NCBI GenBank assembly: GCA_964425755.1
Contig: CAYRNY010000021.1
Location: 1-64,000, forward strand
DNA: 64,000 bases
Direction of reading: 5' to 3'
Origin: CAYRNY01 sp964425755
Lineage (GTDB): Bacteria > Chloroflexota > Anaerolineae > Aggregatilineales > Aggregatilineaceae
The notes under the pieces are model-generated. The model searched no databases and had not been told where the DNA came from. It saw nothing but the letters and a program-made list of their open reading frames with translations. Both the position numbers and the translations under genes were made by a program. This document shows, in pieces, positions 44,748-52,901 of the stretch; the stretch's first letter is position 1, and each line of letters starts with the position of its first letter.

Positions 44748-44958
44748 GCCGCTGCAAACAGCACCATGCGTCAGGCGACTGTCAGCCGCGTGTCAGAGCG
44801 CAGGTAGCCAGAATGTGTTACGATTCGAATACTATCCCCGGTGAAGGCGATACGGCAGGCTGAGAAGCGGCTCGCGGGCCAGCGCTTGAACCGCTTGTCA
44901 GGGGGCCGCATCGCGCGCCGGACGATCCAAGCCAATCAGCAGGAGGTACCCCAAAATC

Positions 44959-45657
44959 ATGGCTTCGATTCTACAAAAGATCAATACGCTTATCTCGGCC
45001 AACATTCACGCGCTCGTCGATTCGGCGCTGGAAGCGAACTCGGTCAAGGTGATGGATGAATACATCCGCCAGGCCGAACGCAATCTCGACGCGCTCGAAG
45101 ACGCCGCCGCCACGGTAGGCGGCACGGTCAAGACGCTCAAACGCAAGTACGAGGAGTTCGCCGCCGCCGCCGAAAAACTCGATCGCGACATCGACACGCT
45201 GTTGCTGCGCGGCAAGACCGACCTTGCCACCGCTGCCCAGGCCGAACTGAACCAGAAACAGCAATTGGCGCAGGAATACTACGAGCAGTGGCAGGCCCAG
45301 GAGCAGGAATACCGCCGCATGCTCGACGCCAAGCTGAAGCTCGAAGCGAAACTGACGACCATCCGCCAGGAACGCGAGCACATGAAAGCGCTGATCGAAC
45401 TGGTCGAAGCGAAGGAGATGACGACCAAGACCGTCAAGAGCCTGGACGACCTGGCCGGCATGGGCGACGAGGATATCGCCCGCATCGGCGACCAGATCCG
45501 CGCGCGGCTGGACCGCGAAGAAGCGCGCCTGGAGATGGCGAGCGGCAGCGTCCACGAGCAGATCGACGAGGCGATCGGCATGTCCGAGATCGAACTCCAG
45601 CTCGAAGAACGCCGCCAGCGGCTTGGGTTGAGCGGCGCCGGCGACAGCAGCACCTGA
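44959..45657 (+). CDS. pspA: PspA/IM30 (Vipp1) family membrane-stress protein
   Basis: A 232-residue PspA/IM30 family protein, a peripheral membrane coat of ESCRT-III-like fold that stabilises damaged membranes. Long helices with heptads run from about residue 26 to 195, beginning DEYIRQAERNLDALEDAAAT, and the amphipathic N-terminus (MASILQKINTLISANIHALV) is the lipid-binding helix. The alpha-6 region includes VHEQIDEAIGMSEIELQLEE. AGGAGGT is 11 bases before the ATG. It is followed by a terminator at 45821; regulation was not recognised (no PspF/PspC in the window). Confidence 0.92.
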   Translation: MASILQKINTLISANIHALVDSALEANSVKVMDEYIRQAERNLDALEDAAATVGGTVKTLKRKYEEFAAAAEKLDRDIDTLLLRGKTDLATAAQAELNQKQQLAQEYYEQWQAQEQEYRRMLDAKLKLEAKLTTIRQEREHMKALIELVEAKEMTTKTVKSLDDLAGMGDEDIARIGDQIRARLDREEARLEMASGSVHEQIDEAIGMSEIELQLEERRQRLGLSGAGDSST

Positions 45658-45820
45658 GCCGGCGCGAGAACCTTTCGCCGCACGACACGTCACGGCTAGG
45701 GAACGGCACAATCAGGGGGCAAGCGCCAGGGGAAGCCCGGCGCTTCGTCTTGCGGCTGCCGCCAGACGACCCCCTTATCCACTGCTACCCGCGCAACGTT
45801 TTTGCATCACGGCACGTAAA

Positions 45821-45848
45821 GGGCGTATAAGCACCTACGCCCTTTTTT
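45821..45848 (+). terminator. intrinsic terminator between pspA and the coiled-coil gene
   Basis: GGGCGTA (45821-45827) pairs with TACGCCC (45836-45842), 8-base loop, followed by TTTTTT. It ends the pspA transcript 160 bases after its stop. Confidence 0.9.
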
Positions 45849-45906
45849 CGGTATGATTCAGGGGCGACGGTGAATCCCACTGCGAGCGAGGGAACGAGAT
45901 ACGACA

Positions 45907-46731
45907 ATGGCTAAAGAACGCGAACACCTGCGCCAGCGCGCCTGGCAAGCGATCCTGAGAAACGCTTTCTTCAGCGTCGAGAGCGCGGTGATCATCGCGC
46001 TGGCGCTGATCCTGTTCGGCCTGGGTTACCAGCCGTTTGATTGGTGGCAGAATGCGTTCTGGCTGGTTTTCGGCGCGCTGGCCGAAGCCCTGTACCTCGG
46101 CGTGACTATCACCGACCCCAAAGCCGCCGAACGTGCCGTGCACCTCATGCTGGCCGAGCGCTTCGACCCCGGCGACATCAAGAACCCGCTCGCGCGTGAG
46201 CGCCTCAAGCGGGCGCTGGAATACCGCCGCCTGATCGGGGAAGCCGCCGCGACGCACAGCAGCGCGATGCGCAGCAACATCCAGGCCACCGCCAGCGAGC
46301 TTGACTCGTGGATCGAGCAAATCTACCGCCTGGCGCTGCGCCTGGACCAGTTCGAGGAAAACGCGGTGATCAACCGCGACCGGCGCATGGTCCCGCAGGA
46401 CCTGGCGAACCTGCAACGGCGCTTGAAGGCCGAAGAGGACCCTGCCGTCCGCGATGAATTGAAGGAAGCGCTCCAGACCAAGCAAACACAACTGGAACAT
46501 CTGCGCACGCTGGAGAACAACATCAAGCGCGCGGACATCCAGCTCGATCACACGCTGTCGGCGCTGGGCACAGTCTACGCGCAGGTGCAGCTCATCGGCG
46601 CGAAGGACGTGGACAGCGCCCGCGCCCAACGCCTGCAAACGAACATCCGCGAAGAGGTCCTGTCCCTCGAAGACACGATCGCGGCGCTGGACGAGGTGCA
46701 TCGCTATCAAAGCACCGCCGCGGGCCGTTGA
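45907..46731 (+). CDS. membrane protein with long coiled coil, unknown
   Basis: A 274-residue protein with two membrane helices in the first 70 residues (VIIALALILFGLGYQPFDWW and AFWLVFGALAEALYLGVTI) and a cytoplasmic helical domain of about 200 residues with DQFEENAVINRDRRMVPQDL, heptad-like Leu/Ala spacing and ETL-type coils. Similar architecture is seen in poorly described Chloroflexota proteins, none of known function. ATG 45907 follows GAGGGAACGAGAT. Own promoter region: a TATGAT-type -10 is seen at about 45852. It lies one base before the GNAT gene, so both are expressed together. Being next to pspA hints at the envelope. Confidence 0.75.
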   Translation: MAKEREHLRQRAWQAILRNAFFSVESAVIIALALILFGLGYQPFDWWQNAFWLVFGALAEALYLGVTITDPKAAERAVHLMLAERFDPGDIKNPLARERLKRALEYRRLIGEAAATHSSAMRSNIQATASELDSWIEQIYRLALRLDQFEENAVINRDRRMVPQDLANLQRRLKAEEDPAVRDELKEALQTKQTQLEHLRTLENNIKRADIQLDHTLSALGTVYAQVQLIGAKDVDSARAQRLQTNIREEVLSLEDTIAALDEVHRYQSTAAGR

Positions 46732-46732
46732 T

Positions 46733-47257
46733 ATGGACCGCCCGATGACCGGAACGTCCCCCGCGACCGGCAGCGCCACCGCGCGCGCCCGTCCCGCCCT
46801 GCCGCGCGGCTATGCGCTGCGCCGCATGACGCTGCTGGACATCCGCGCCCTGCACGCCCTGGAACGCGCGATCTTCCCGCTGGACGCCTATACCTATCTC
46901 GACCTGCTGCTGTTATTCCTGTGGCCCGGCATCACCAATCTGAAGGCCACCGCGCCGGACGGATCGCTGGCGGGGGTTGTGTCCGGCATCCGCGCGCTGA
47001 AACGCGACCGCGCCTGGATCGTCACCATCGGGACCGCCCCGGCCCACCAGCAGCAGGGCATCGGGACGTTTCTGCTGCACACGGTGGAACAACGGATCGG
47101 GCGGCGCGTGATGCGGCTGACCGTGCGCGCCAGTAACAGCCCCGCGATCCGGCTCTACGAGCGCACCGGGTACACCACGATCCGGCGCAAGCGGGGCTAC
47201 TACCGCGACGGCGAAGACGGGCTGGTAATGGAGAAAGAAATCTTCGCCGCGCCCTAA
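46733..47257 (+). CDS. GNAT-family acetyltransferase (RimI-like)
   Basis: A 174-residue GNAT. The acetyl-CoA loop HQQQGIGTFLLH and the C-terminal SNSPAIRLYERTGY are typical of RimI/ribosomal-protein-type acetyltransferases. The start is uncertain: ATG 46733 lies 1 base after the preceding stop, while another ATG at 46745 is possible. Substrate unknown; convergent with the phosphoesterase gene, 13 bases apart. Confidence 0.88.
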   Translation: MDRPMTGTSPATGSATARARPALPRGYALRRMTLLDIRALHALERAIFPLDAYTYLDLLLLFLWPGITNLKATAPDGSLAGVVSGIRALKRDRAWIVTIGTAPAHQQQGIGTFLLHTVEQRIGRRVMRLTVRASNSPAIRLYERTGYTTIRRKRGYYRDGEDGLVMEKEIFAAP

Positions 47258-47270
47258 CGCCCGGCGACCA

Positions 47271-47774
47271 TCACAGCGTCGGAAACTCGATGAACTCCAC
47301 CTCGCCGGTCTCCGTATCGAGGATCGCGATCGAGCGTGTCTGCGGTTTGCTGCCGCCCAGCGCGCCGGGGTTGATCAGGCGCACCCCGTAAGTGTTGCGG
47401 CGCTCGTCGCGGCGCTCGTGCGTGTGCCCGTGACACACGTAAGCGTGCTTGCGGCTGACCTGCAGCCGGAACAACTCCGCCGCGTGATCGCCGTGCGTCA
47501 CCGCGATGCTCGCGCCGTCCACCTCGACGATCTGCGTGCGCTGCGGGATGCGCAGCCCGACCGATTTCGCGGCCTGGATCAGCGCGGTCCGGTCGCGGTC
47601 CATGTTGCCGAAGACGAACGTCAGGTCCCAGTTTGCGAACAGGCGCACGATCCCCGGCGTGGTCAGGTCGCCGCAGTGGATCAGCTTGCTGATCCCCCGC
47701 GCGCGAAACGTCGACAGCGCGACCTGCGTGTTTTCGGCGTTGTTGTGTGTGTCGGATAGGATGCCGATCTTCAT
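47271..47774 (-). CDS. YfcE/MJ0936-family metallophosphoesterase
   Basis: A 167-residue calcineurin-like phosphoesterase. The metal-binding motifs are complete: SDTHNN (Asp8, His10), CGDLT, GNMD, THGDH and HGHTH. Length fits the compact YfcE family of phosphodiesterases, which act on small phosphodiesters of unknown physiological identity. Start ATG follows CGGCGATGA without a strong site. It is 5 bases from the YkvA-like gene upstream and likely co-transcribed with it. Confidence 0.9.
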   Translation of the reverse strand: MKIGILSDTHNNAENTQVALSTFRARGISKLIHCGDLTTPGIVRLFANWDLTFVFGNMDRDRTALIQAAKSVGLRIPQRTQIVEVDGASIAVTHGDHAAELFRLQVSRKHAYVCHGHTHERRDERRNTYGVRLINPGALGGSKPQTRSIAILDTETGEVEFIEFPTL

Positions 47775-47779
47775 CGCCG

Positions 47780-48160
47780 TTATGCTCCCGGCTCGTCGTC
47801 GCGAATCTCGTAGTCGCCTTCGATGATCTGCGGGGCATCGTGGCGGCGCGGGGCTTCCTCGTAACGGCCCTGGCGTGTGCCTTCACGATACTCGCGCACG
47901 ACGTCCGGCGGGACGCTGCGGATGAACAACTGCAGGCCGAGCAAAAACGCGGTCAGGTCATCCACCAGGCCAAAAGGCAAGAAGATATCCGGCACGAAAT
48001 CGACCGGCGAGATGATGTAACCGATGACCACCAGCGGGATCAGCTTCGCCGCACCCCCGACACGGCGGTCGAAGAGCAAACGCCCGGCCAGCCACATGTC
48101 ATTGAACAGCCGCGCCAGCAGGTCGGGGTTTGGTTGTTGTTGTCGTTTGGACTTCGCCAT
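47780..48160 (-). CDS. YkvA/DUF1232 family membrane protein
   Basis: A 126-residue protein. The diagnostic DUF1232 segment is present: KLIPLVVIGYIISPVDFVPD followed by GLVDDLTAFLLGLQLF, a short membrane-associated hairpin. ATG 48160 is chosen because GAAGGAA lies 8 bases upstream; the ATG at 48169 would sit directly on that site. The C-terminal 40 residues are a charged, Arg/Glu/Asp-rich tail. DUF1232 function is not established. Confidence 0.85.
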   Translation of the reverse strand: MAKSKRQQQPNPDLLARLFNDMWLAGRLLFDRRVGGAAKLIPLVVIGYIISPVDFVPDIFLPFGLVDDLTAFLLGLQLFIRSVPPDVVREYREGTRQGRYEEAPRRHDAPQIIEGDYEIRDDEPGA

Positions 48161-48251
48161 CGTCGACATTCCTTCAGTTTCACAGGTCAAACATGGTGCG
48201 TGACAGCAGCGTCTGTATTGCAGATCATAGCGCAAGCGCCCCACCAACCGC

Positions 48252-49460
48252 TCACTCTATCCCGCTATACGCAGATCGCGCCGCCGCGTTACGACGCAGC
48301 CCCGCCCGCAGCGCGATCGCGCCGAGCAGCGTCACAGCCAGCACGCACACGATCCCGGCGGCGAACGGCGATCCCGGCGCGCGCGCGTAGAGTACGCCTG
48401 CCGCGTTCGTCCCGATGATCGTCGCCAGCCCCGCCAGCGTATCGACCAGCGCGAACGCCAGGCCGCGCTGGTGGTCCGGCACGTACTGCGCGATCACGGC
48501 GGTCGCCAGCGGGCGCGCGGTGTAGTGCGCGCCCAGCAAGAACACCGCGAGCACCACCACCAGCGGCGACCCGCTGAGCAGAAACAGCACGAACGACGCC
48601 TGCACCAGCCACAGTGTCGCATAATAGCCGCGCCACGCCGTCAGGCGTCCGAGCAGCACGCTGAACACCGCCGTCCCCAGGGCATTGAGCGAGCCGAACG
48701 CGCCGATCGTCGTGCGCGAGTAGTGGCGCACCTCTTCCAGGTACTGCGAAGACAGCGTCTGCCCGACCAGCACCGCGACCAGCCCCAGCGTCAGCAGGCC
48801 GAACGCGATCAGCACGCGCCGTTGCCGCAGCAGGCCCCGGTAGTCGAAGCCATGCGCGGGCCGTTCCGGGACCGGGTAGCGGTTCGTGCGCGTGACCACG
48901 ACCGCGCTCGCGGCGAACCACAGCAGGCTGATCAGGTACACCGCGCGCAGCCCAATCCGGTCGCCCAGCCAGCCGCCGATAAACGGCGTGACCACGATCC
49001 CCAGTGAATAGGCGGCCCACAGCAGCGTGAACGACGCCTGCACCGGCAGGTCAGGGCGGCGCGTCAGGTCGTGCTGTGCGGCCTGCGCGATGTACAGGTT
49101 CGAAACCGGGATCGCGCTCGCAGATACACCGTAGATGAAGAACCCCGGCCCGGCCCAGCGCCAGTCTGGAGCCAGCGCCATGATCAGCACGCCGAGAAAG
49201 CCGATATACCATCCCGGCAGCAGCAGCCGGCGCGCGCCCAGCCGGTCCGCCAGAATCCCCGCCGGCAGGATGAACAGGAGCCGTCCCCAGCCCCACAAGC
49301 CGATCACGAAACCTGCCTGCTCCGGCGTCGCGCCGAGCGACTTGGCGTACAGCGGCTGGATGAACATCCACAGCCCCTCGCCAATGCCCCACAGTATGAA
49401 CGATACCATCACCAGGCGTGTATCGCGCCCGACATCATGCCATAAGCGTAGCACCGCCAC
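48252..49460 (-). CDS. MFS transporter
   Basis: A 402-residue major facilitator permease with about twelve helices in two halves. The start is GTG with GAGGATGGG upstream. The between-helix 2/3 motif is seen as GILADRLGARRLLLPG. The second half is marked by a central basic loop (residues about 195-215, NRYPVPERPAHGFDYRGLLRQ). Substrate unknown. It runs in the same direction as the YkvA-like and phosphoesterase genes and 92 bases from YkvA. Confidence 0.9.
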   Translation of the reverse strand: MAVLRLWHDVGRDTRLVMVSFILWGIGEGLWMFIQPLYAKSLGATPEQAGFVIGLWGWGRLLFILPAGILADRLGARRLLLPGWYIGFLGVLIMALAPDWRWAGPGFFIYGVSASAIPVSNLYIAQAAQHDLTRRPDLPVQASFTLLWAAYSLGIVVTPFIGGWLGDRIGLRAVYLISLLWFAASAVVVTRTNRYPVPERPAHGFDYRGLLRQRRVLIAFGLLTLGLVAVLVGQTLSSQYLEEVRHYSRTTIGAFGSLNALGTAVFSVLLGRLTAWRGYYATLWLVQASFVLFLLSGSPLVVVLAVFLLGAHYTARPLATAVIAQYVPDHQRGLAFALVDTLAGLATIIGTNAAGVLYARAPGSPFAAGIVCVLAVTLLGAIALRAGLRRNAAARSAYSGIE

Positions 49461-49495
49461 CCATCCTCATATCGTTGTCGCCGCTTGCCGGGCGG

Positions 49496-50293
49496 TCACG
49501 TGCTCGTCCGCGCCCGGATGAAGTCCCACACCAGTTGGTAGACCGTCTCGCGCTCGCTGTCCTGCGTCAGGACGTGGTCGCTGCGTTCGAGCGTGTGCTG
49601 CACCACGTCGCGGCTGCGCACGCCCTGCGCGACCTGGCGCAGGTTGTCATAGGGCACGGTGCGATCGGCCCGGGAATACACCAGCAGCAGCGGCACCGTG
49701 ATCGCGGACAGGTGCGCGCGGACCTCGCCCAGCAGCGTGTAGAGCTGCGCGACGGACGCGGTCGGGTTGCGCTCGTCGTACGCCACGCGCCCGTAATCGT
49801 CGCGTCCCATCGCGCGCTGGATTTCGCGCACGTGCCGGTCGAGGGTCCCGGTCGTGTTGGGTTGGTAGTAGGGCCGCACGTACTTAAGCAGCCGCGCAAA
49901 ACGCATCAGCGGCTGGTCAACGTACAGCGGCGCTGCGAGCACTGCCGCGCCATCGAGTTCCCCCGCCGCCGCCGCGCGCAGGCTCAGCAGCCCGCCCATC
50001 GACAGCCCCACCGCGTACACCGTCGTGCAGCGCCCGCGCAGCAGCGCGATCCCGCCGATCACGTCCTCGTACCAGTCCAGCCAGTGCTGGCGGCGCATCA
50101 TGGCGGGCGTCGTGCCGTGCCCGGACAGGCGCGGGCCGTACACGCTCAGGCCGCGTTCGGCCAGGTACTCGCCCAGCCAGCGCATTTCTTCCGGCGACGC
50201 GGTGAAGCCGTGCACGCACAGCGCGCCGACCTCACCGCCGGGATGGAAAAACGGCTCCGCGCCGCGCCGAATTACGGGTAATTGTGGTGCCAT
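49496..50293 (-). CDS. carboxylesterase-like alpha/beta hydrolase
   Basis: A 265-residue alpha/beta hydrolase like monoglyceride lipase/Est30-type carboxylesterase. The nucleophile elbow GLSMGG, the oxyanion region LCVHGFTASPEEM, the acid in YSRADRTVPYDN and a His near RSDHVLTQD complete the triad. ATG 50293 is chosen from GAGGAT spaced 6 bases before it; frames upstream are open but unsupported. Substrate unknown, likely a short ester or lipid. Confidence 0.9.
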   Translation of the reverse strand: MAPQLPVIRRGAEPFFHPGGEVGALCVHGFTASPEEMRWLGEYLAERGLSVYGPRLSGHGTTPAMMRRQHWLDWYEDVIGGIALLRGRCTTVYAVGLSMGGLLSLRAAAAGELDGAAVLAAPLYVDQPLMRFARLLKYVRPYYQPNTTGTLDRHVREIQRAMGRDDYGRVAYDERNPTASVAQLYTLLGEVRAHLSAITVPLLLVYSRADRTVPYDNLRQVAQGVRSRDVVQHTLERSDHVLTQDSERETVYQLVWDFIRARTST

Positions 50294-50471
50294 TGGTATC
50301 CTCATTCCGCCGCAGGTTGTCACAAGCCAATCGCCGCGCTAGTCTACCATGCCAGGCAGAGGGACGCACGTGTTTCGCCGAGAAACAGGCCGGCGGTGAA
50401 GAGGTGCTTTCGCGTTTCCCTTGCGCTACAATAACAGGCACCGACCGCGTGCTGAACGGAGCAATCATATC

Positions 50472-51458
50472 GTGAATCCATCCGAAGAACTCGAAACGAT
50501 CAAGACTATCGCGCGCATGGCGGCATCCGTGTGCCAGAACATCCAGGGTGAGATGGTTGACCCGTCGAAAAAGGACGGGCGCGAACCCGTCACGATCGCG
50601 GATTACGCCTCGCAAGCCGTGATCGGCAACGCGCTGGCCTCGAATTTCCCTGATGACGGCGTGCTATCCGAAGAACGCTCGGAAGAGTTCATGCTGCTGT
50701 TGAACGACGCACAGCGCGCGCTGGTGCAGCGCTTTGTCACGGACGCCGTCGGCGGGTACGTCTTCGAAGAGCAAATCTGCGCCTGGCTGGACTTCGGCAA
50801 ACAAAAACAGGCTGAGCGTATGTGGGTTATTGACCCCATCGACGGCACGAAAGGCTTTCTCGGTGGGCGGCATTATTGCATCGCGATCGGCCTGCTGGAG
50901 CGCGGCGAGCCGGTGCTCGGCGTGCTGGCGAGCCCGGCATTCTACAGCGACGCGGCCAACCCGCCGCAGGATGCCGGGGCGCTGATCTACGCGCGGCGCG
51001 GCGAGGGGGCGTACATCGAAGCGCTGGGCGGCAGCCCGCGCGAGTCGCTGCACGTCTCCGGCGTGTCCGACCCGCTGCGCGCGCGGCTGCTGACCAGTTT
51101 CGAGCCGGGCCACTCCGACCAAGACTTCTTTCGCGGTGTCGCCCAGGCCCTGGGACGCGGTCCCAACGCGCCGACGCTCGGTCTTGACAGCCAGGACAAA
51201 TACGGCCTGATCGCGGGGGGCATGGGCGATGTGTACCTGCGCCTGGTGCCTGAACCGGGTTTCCGCGAAAAGATATGGGATCACGCTGCCGGGTACGTGA
51301 TCGTGACCGAGGCCGGGGGCCGCGTGACCGATCTGCACGGCCAGCCGATCGACTGGACCACCGGCACGCGCATGACCAACAACCGGGGCGTGCTCGTCAC
51401 CAACGGCTACCTGCATGACCGGCTCGTCGCGGCGATCGCCAGCACCGGGTTCGAGTAG
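50472..51458 (+). CDS. inositol-monophosphatase family, CysQ/HAL2-like bisphosphate nucleotidase
   Basis: A 328-residue Mg-dependent, Li-sensitive-type phosphatase. The metal-binding motifs are the conserved GVLSEERSEE, the DPIDGTKGF signature, and WDHAAGYVIVTEAGG. The DPIDGTKGF form with Lys is that of the 3'-phosphoadenosine-5'-phosphate phosphatases, so pAp hydrolysis in sulfur assimilation is likely but not certain. GTG 50472 gives the usual N-terminus (NPSEELETIKTIARMAASV). A -10 like TACAAT lies at about 50427. Stand-alone gene. Confidence 0.88.
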   Translation: MNPSEELETIKTIARMAASVCQNIQGEMVDPSKKDGREPVTIADYASQAVIGNALASNFPDDGVLSEERSEEFMLLLNDAQRALVQRFVTDAVGGYVFEEQICAWLDFGKQKQAERMWVIDPIDGTKGFLGGRHYCIAIGLLERGEPVLGVLASPAFYSDAANPPQDAGALIYARRGEGAYIEALGGSPRESLHVSGVSDPLRARLLTSFEPGHSDQDFFRGVAQALGRGPNAPTLGLDSQDKYGLIAGGMGDVYLRLVPEPGFREKIWDHAAGYVIVTEAGGRVTDLHGQPIDWTTGTRMTNNRGVLVTNGYLHDRLVAAIASTGFE

Positions 51459-51526
51459 ACCGCCGCGCGCGGCCAGCCAGCCTTTGCACAGCCATGCACA
51501 GAAGACACGAAAGCTGAGAGTTGCTT

Positions 51527-52768
51527 ATGTCCGAACCGATCCGCGTATTACACTTTGCCGACGTTCACATCGGGATGGAAAACTACGGGCGCACCGATCC
51601 CGAAACGGGTGTGTCCTCACGCGTGCGGGACTTTCTGCGCCGGATGGACGAGATGATCGACTACGCGCGGGAGCACGATGTCGATCTGGCGATCTTCGCC
51701 GGGGACGCGTTTAAGACGCGCAACCCCACCCCAACGTTTGAGCGCGAGTTCGCCTTCCGCGTGCAGGACCTGGCGGCGCTGTGCCCGGTGGTGCTGCTGG
51801 TCGGCAACCACGACCTGCCCGCCGTCGACCGGCGCGCGTCCAGCATCGAGATCTACGACACGCTGCAAGTCCAGAACACGGTACTGGGCCGTGATTACGC
51901 GCTGCACGAGATCGAGACCAGGCGCGGCCCGGTTGTCGTGGCGACCGCGCCGTACCCGATGCGCCAGCACCTGCTGCGCGATGTCGAACTGCCGCACAAC
52001 CGCACGATCGGCGAGATCGACGAGCTGCTCGGCGAAGAACTCGCCCGGCGGCTGGAACAGCTCGCAGAGGCCGCCGCTGCACACGACTGCCCGCGCATCC
52101 TGGCCGGGCACTTCAGCGTCGCCGGGGCAGCGTTCGGCAGCGAGCGCAGCGTGATGCTGGGCCGCGATGTGACCGTGCTGCTGAGCCTGGTCGATAACCC
52201 GGTGTGGGATTACGTCGCGCTGGGCCACATCCACAAGCACCAGTGCCTCACCCCACCGGAGCGCGCAGGGCTGCCGCCGGTGGTCTATTCCGGCAGCCTG
52301 GAGCGCATCGACTTTGGCGAGGAACTCGACCCCAAGGGGTTCGTGTGGGCCGAGGTCGAGCGCGGGCGTGCCAGGTGGGAGTTCGTGGAAGTCTCGGCGC
52401 GCCCGTTCGTCACGCTGCGCGTGGACGCCCGCCGTTCCGGTGACCCGACACAGACCGTGCTGGATGCGATCGCGCGCCACGATATCCGTGATGCGGTCGT
52501 GCGCGTGATCATCACCGCCGACCCGGAAGCGGACGCGCTGCTCAACGACCGCGCGATCCAGGCCGCGCTGCGCGACGCCGGGGCCAACCACGTCGCCGCC
52601 GTGCAGCGCAACGTCGAGCGCCCCGCGCGGCTGCGGCTCGGCACCGCGCCCGAAGGGCTGGAGCCTGACGAACTGCTCGAGCGTTATCTCGCTGCCAAGG
52701 AAGTGTCGTTCGAGCGCATCGAGGTGCTGCTGGACTATGCGCGCAGGATATTTTACGCCGAGGAATGA
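51527..52768 (+). CDS. sbcD: SbcD nuclease (Mre11 homologue)
   Basis: A 413-residue exonuclease subunit that processes DNA ends and hairpins with SbcC. Phosphoesterase motifs are HFADVHIG (Asp12, His14), IFAGDAFKT, LVGNHDLPAV, AGHFS and ALGHIHKHQ. The C-terminal 100 residues form the cap domain. ATG 51527 is chosen; a TTG six bases earlier is less likely. It lies 133 bases before sbcC on the same strand, the usual order. Confidence 0.92.
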   Translation: MSEPIRVLHFADVHIGMENYGRTDPETGVSSRVRDFLRRMDEMIDYAREHDVDLAIFAGDAFKTRNPTPTFEREFAFRVQDLAALCPVVLLVGNHDLPAVDRRASSIEIYDTLQVQNTVLGRDYALHEIETRRGPVVVATAPYPMRQHLLRDVELPHNRTIGEIDELLGEELARRLEQLAEAAAAHDCPRILAGHFSVAGAAFGSERSVMLGRDVTVLLSLVDNPVWDYVALGHIHKHQCLTPPERAGLPPVVYSGSLERIDFGEELDPKGFVWAEVERGRARWEFVEVSARPFVTLRVDARRSGDPTQTVLDAIARHDIRDAVVRVIITADPEADALLNDRAIQAALRDAGANHVAAVQRNVERPARLRLGTAPEGLEPDELLERYLAAKEVSFERIEVLLDYARRIFYAEE

Positions 52769-52901
52769 GTCGCGGCAGCCGGGGAGGCGTGGTTTGTCCA
52801 GCTGCCAGATCGCCGTTAAGCTTGAAAAACACCCGCCGCCACACACCGCGTGCGGGACGCACGAGAGAACACGCACATCCAGATAGAAGGTAACGGATTC
52901 C

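Noticed and set aside
44815..44845. GATTCGAAT resembling a tRNA T-loop
   Set aside because: No acceptor stem, D-arm or anticodon arm can be formed around it.
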